7,273 nucleotides of DNA from SIG710 sp045595425. Its GTDB lineage: Bacteria > Bacillota > Clostridia > Oscillospirales > CAG-272. Made by a program: the position numbers and the translations under genes. Shown here one piece after another: positions 5,786 to 7,273 of the stretch. Where the stretch lies: contig JAZOAL010000139.1 in assembly GCA_045595425.1 (NCBI GenBank), positions 1 through 7,273 on the forward strand, given 5' to 3'. Position 1 is the stretch's first letter. Each line of letters starts with the position of its first letter. The notes under the pieces are model-generated. The model had not been told where the DNA came from. It saw only the letters and a list, made by a program, of their open reading frames with translations, and searched no databases.

Positions 5786-7192
5786 ATGAAAGGTATAAAG
5801 ACTATTTATATATGCGAAGAATGTGAATACAAAAGTCCCAAATGGATGGGAAAATGCCCCTCCTGCGGAGCTTGGAATTCATTTCACGAGGATGTTGTTG
5901 AGGCAGAAACCAAATCATCTGCCCCAAAAAGAATTTCCATGAACGGAACAGGCAGCGCAAATCACACCGTCAAATTTGACGATTTGGAGCTGCCGTCATA
6001 TATGCGTTCGGAAACAGGTCTTGGAGAGCTTGACAGGGTTCTGGGCGGAGGACTTGTTCACGGCTCGGTAGTTCTGCTTTCGGGTGAGCCCGGAATAGGT
6101 AAATCGACCCTTCTCATGCAGATTTCCGATGCGCTCGGCAATACGGATAATCACGGTAAAACACGAAATGTTCTTTATATCTCCGGAGAGGAATCCGGAG
6201 GTCAGCTTAAGCTGCGCGCCAAAAGGCTCGGTATCGGCGGAAAAAATCTGCATGTTCTGACAGAAACCAATATTGAAAATATTCTCGATGAGATCTCAAA
6301 GCTGAAGCCCGATGTTGTTATCATTGACTCTATACAGACGGTTTACAGCGACAGAATGACAAGTGCTCCCGGAAGCACCACACAGATAAAGGAATCTGCT
6401 CTTTCATTTATAAGCCTTGCAAAGTCTGCAGGAATATCGATGCTTTTGGTCGGGCATGTAAATAAAGAGGGCGGTATCGCAGGTCCAAAGGTGCTTGAGC
6501 ACATGGTCGATGCTGTTCTGTATTTTGAAGGCGAGCGTCATCAATCCTACAGAATAATCAGAGCGATAAAAAACCGTTTTGGTTCAACAAATGAGATCGG
6601 CGTTTTTGAAATGACCGACAAAGGACTTGATGAGGTAGAAAACCCCTCCGAGATGCTTCTTGCGGGCAGACCGAAAAATGTTCCCGGCAACTGTGCGGTT
6701 TGCACCATGGAGGGTACCCGCCCGATCATTGCCGAGATACAAGCACTTGTGGCACAGACGACCTTCCCCGCTCCGAGGCGTGCCGCAAACGGTATAGATT
6801 ATAACAGAATGTGTCTTATTCTTGCAGTTCTTGAGAAGCGGTTGGGGCTGAAATTCTATCAGAGCGATGTATATATGAATGTTATCGGAGGACTGAGGCT
6901 TGATGAACCCGCCTCGGATGTTGCCGCCGCTCTCTCGATGATATCCAGCCTGACTGACAGGATCATCCCGGATGATGTTATCGCCATAGGCGAGCTTGGT
7001 CTCTCCGGCGAATGCCGTGCGGTTTCCAATATCGAAATGAGAATCCACGAAGCAGCACGTCTCGGCTTCACCAAAGCGATTATTCCCTACAGAAATATCG
7101 AAAAACGAAAAATCGAGGTGGACGGAATCGATCTTATACCGATAAAAAGCGTTTATGAAGCGCTCTCGGTTATGAAAAAGAAAGAGGAATAA
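5786..7192 (+). CDS. radA: DNA repair protein RadA (Sms)
   Basis: RadA is a RecA-related ATPase and hexameric helicase-like factor that promotes branch migration and processing of recombination intermediates in DNA repair and transformation. The 468-residue product is full length (family about 455-460). A C4 zinc finger at 10-27 (CEEC...CPSC) is followed by the RecA-like core with Walker A GEPGIGKST (100-108), Walker B VVIIDS (177-182) and the RadA-specific KNRFG motif (262-266). The C-terminal Lon-protease-like domain covers about 285-468, with GGLRLDEPASDVAAAL near 368-383. The ATG at 5786 has GGAGG five bases upstream and begins right before the zinc finger, so the upstream TTG at 5744 is rejected. 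In many Firmicutes disA follows radA; here the window ends before the next gene. Confidence 0.97.
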   Translation: MKGIKTIYICEECEYKSPKWMGKCPSCGAWNSFHEDVVEAETKSSAPKRISMNGTGSANHTVKFDDLELPSYMRSETGLGELDRVLGGGLVHGSVVLLSGEPGIGKSTLLMQISDALGNTDNHGKTRNVLYISGEESGGQLKLRAKRLGIGGKNLHVLTETNIENILDEISKLKPDVVIIDSIQTVYSDRMTSAPGSTTQIKESALSFISLAKSAGISMLLVGHVNKEGGIAGPKVLEHMVDAVLYFEGERHQSYRIIRAIKNRFGSTNEIGVFEMTDKGLDEVENPSEMLLAGRPKNVPGNCAVCTMEGTRPIIAEIQALVAQTTFPAPRRAANGIDYNRMCLILAVLEKRLGLKFYQSDVYMNVIGGLRLDEPASDVAAALSMISSLTDRIIPDDVIAIGELGLSGECRAVSNIEMRIHEAARLGFTKAIIPYRNIEKRKIEVDGIDLIPIKSVYEALSVMKKKEE

Positions 7193-7241
7193 CTAAAAAA
7201 ACAAAGCCGGGCTTGATTGATGAATTTAAACAAAAGGATCG

Positions 7242-7273
7242 GCAGCATACCTGCTATATCGCAGGTATGCTGC
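7242..7273 (+). terminator. Probable transcription terminator stem-loop after radA, truncated by window end
   Basis: GCAGCATACCTGC (7242-7254) and its exact complement (7261-7273) form a 13-bp perfect stem with a six-base loop, about 50 bp past the radA stop. The window ends at the last stem base, so the expected T-run cannot be seen. A smaller palindrome AAGCC-G-GGCTT lies at 7204-7214. Confidence 0.6.

Noticed and set aside
6584..7048. Minus-strand open frame of 154 codons inside radA
   Set aside because: It is antisense to the conserved RadA C-terminal domain, with no ribosome site or family motif; a codon-structure shadow.

Overview
The window looks like chromosome of an endospore-forming Clostridia-type Firmicute. 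It is moderately AT-rich, with strong GGAGG ribosome binding sites and TTGxxx/TATAAT promoters. It carries a complete forespore sigma operon (spoIIAA-spoIIAB-sigF). The GC-rich and T/A-rich hairpins between genes resemble intergenic repeats I associate with Ruminococcus/Oscillospiraceae genomes; that last point is an impression, not a test.

Layout. 1-194 is the right end of an IS3-family insertion sequence: the last ~52 codons of the transposase plus the terminal inverted repeat. 217-1455 (minus) is a CapA-family lipoprotein with its own extended -10 promoter. 1599-3179 (plus) is the spoIIA operon, three overlapping genes for anti-anti-sigma factor, anti-sigma kinase and sigma-F. 3181-3283 is a 103-bp palindromic element with 15-bp perfect inverted ends that fills the gap to the convergent gene pnuC (3285-3968, minus), a nicotinamide riboside-type transporter. 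Upstream of pnuC are a long imperfect stem-loop (3988-4039), a C-terminal remnant of an L-rhamnose isomerase gene (4076-4243) and a good sigma-A-type promoter facing pnuC (4277-4305). 4341-5396 (minus) is a membrane acyltransferase of the acyltransferase-3 family. Divergent promoters at 5427-5455 (minus) and 5501-5529 (plus) serve the acyltransferase and radA (5786-7192, plus). A second element (5571-5749) with the same terminal repeats lies in the radA leader. The window closes on a perfect 13-bp stem-loop just downstream of radA.

How the genes work together. The one clear functional unit is spoIIA: SpoIIAB holds sigma-F inactive and phosphorylates SpoIIAA, and dephosphorylated SpoIIAA releases sigma-F in the forespore. 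The other genes (CapA-like lipoprotein, PnuC, acyltransferase, RadA) are single transcription units with no evident pathway link.

The less ordinary content is non-coding. Two elements share termini but have unrelated, hairpin-rich interiors, like a non-autonomous MITE family, and both sit exactly at gene boundaries. The pnuC leader has an unassigned structured segment, and a decayed rhaA fragment appears to have left its promoter in front of pnuC. I see no clearly new multi-gene system here.
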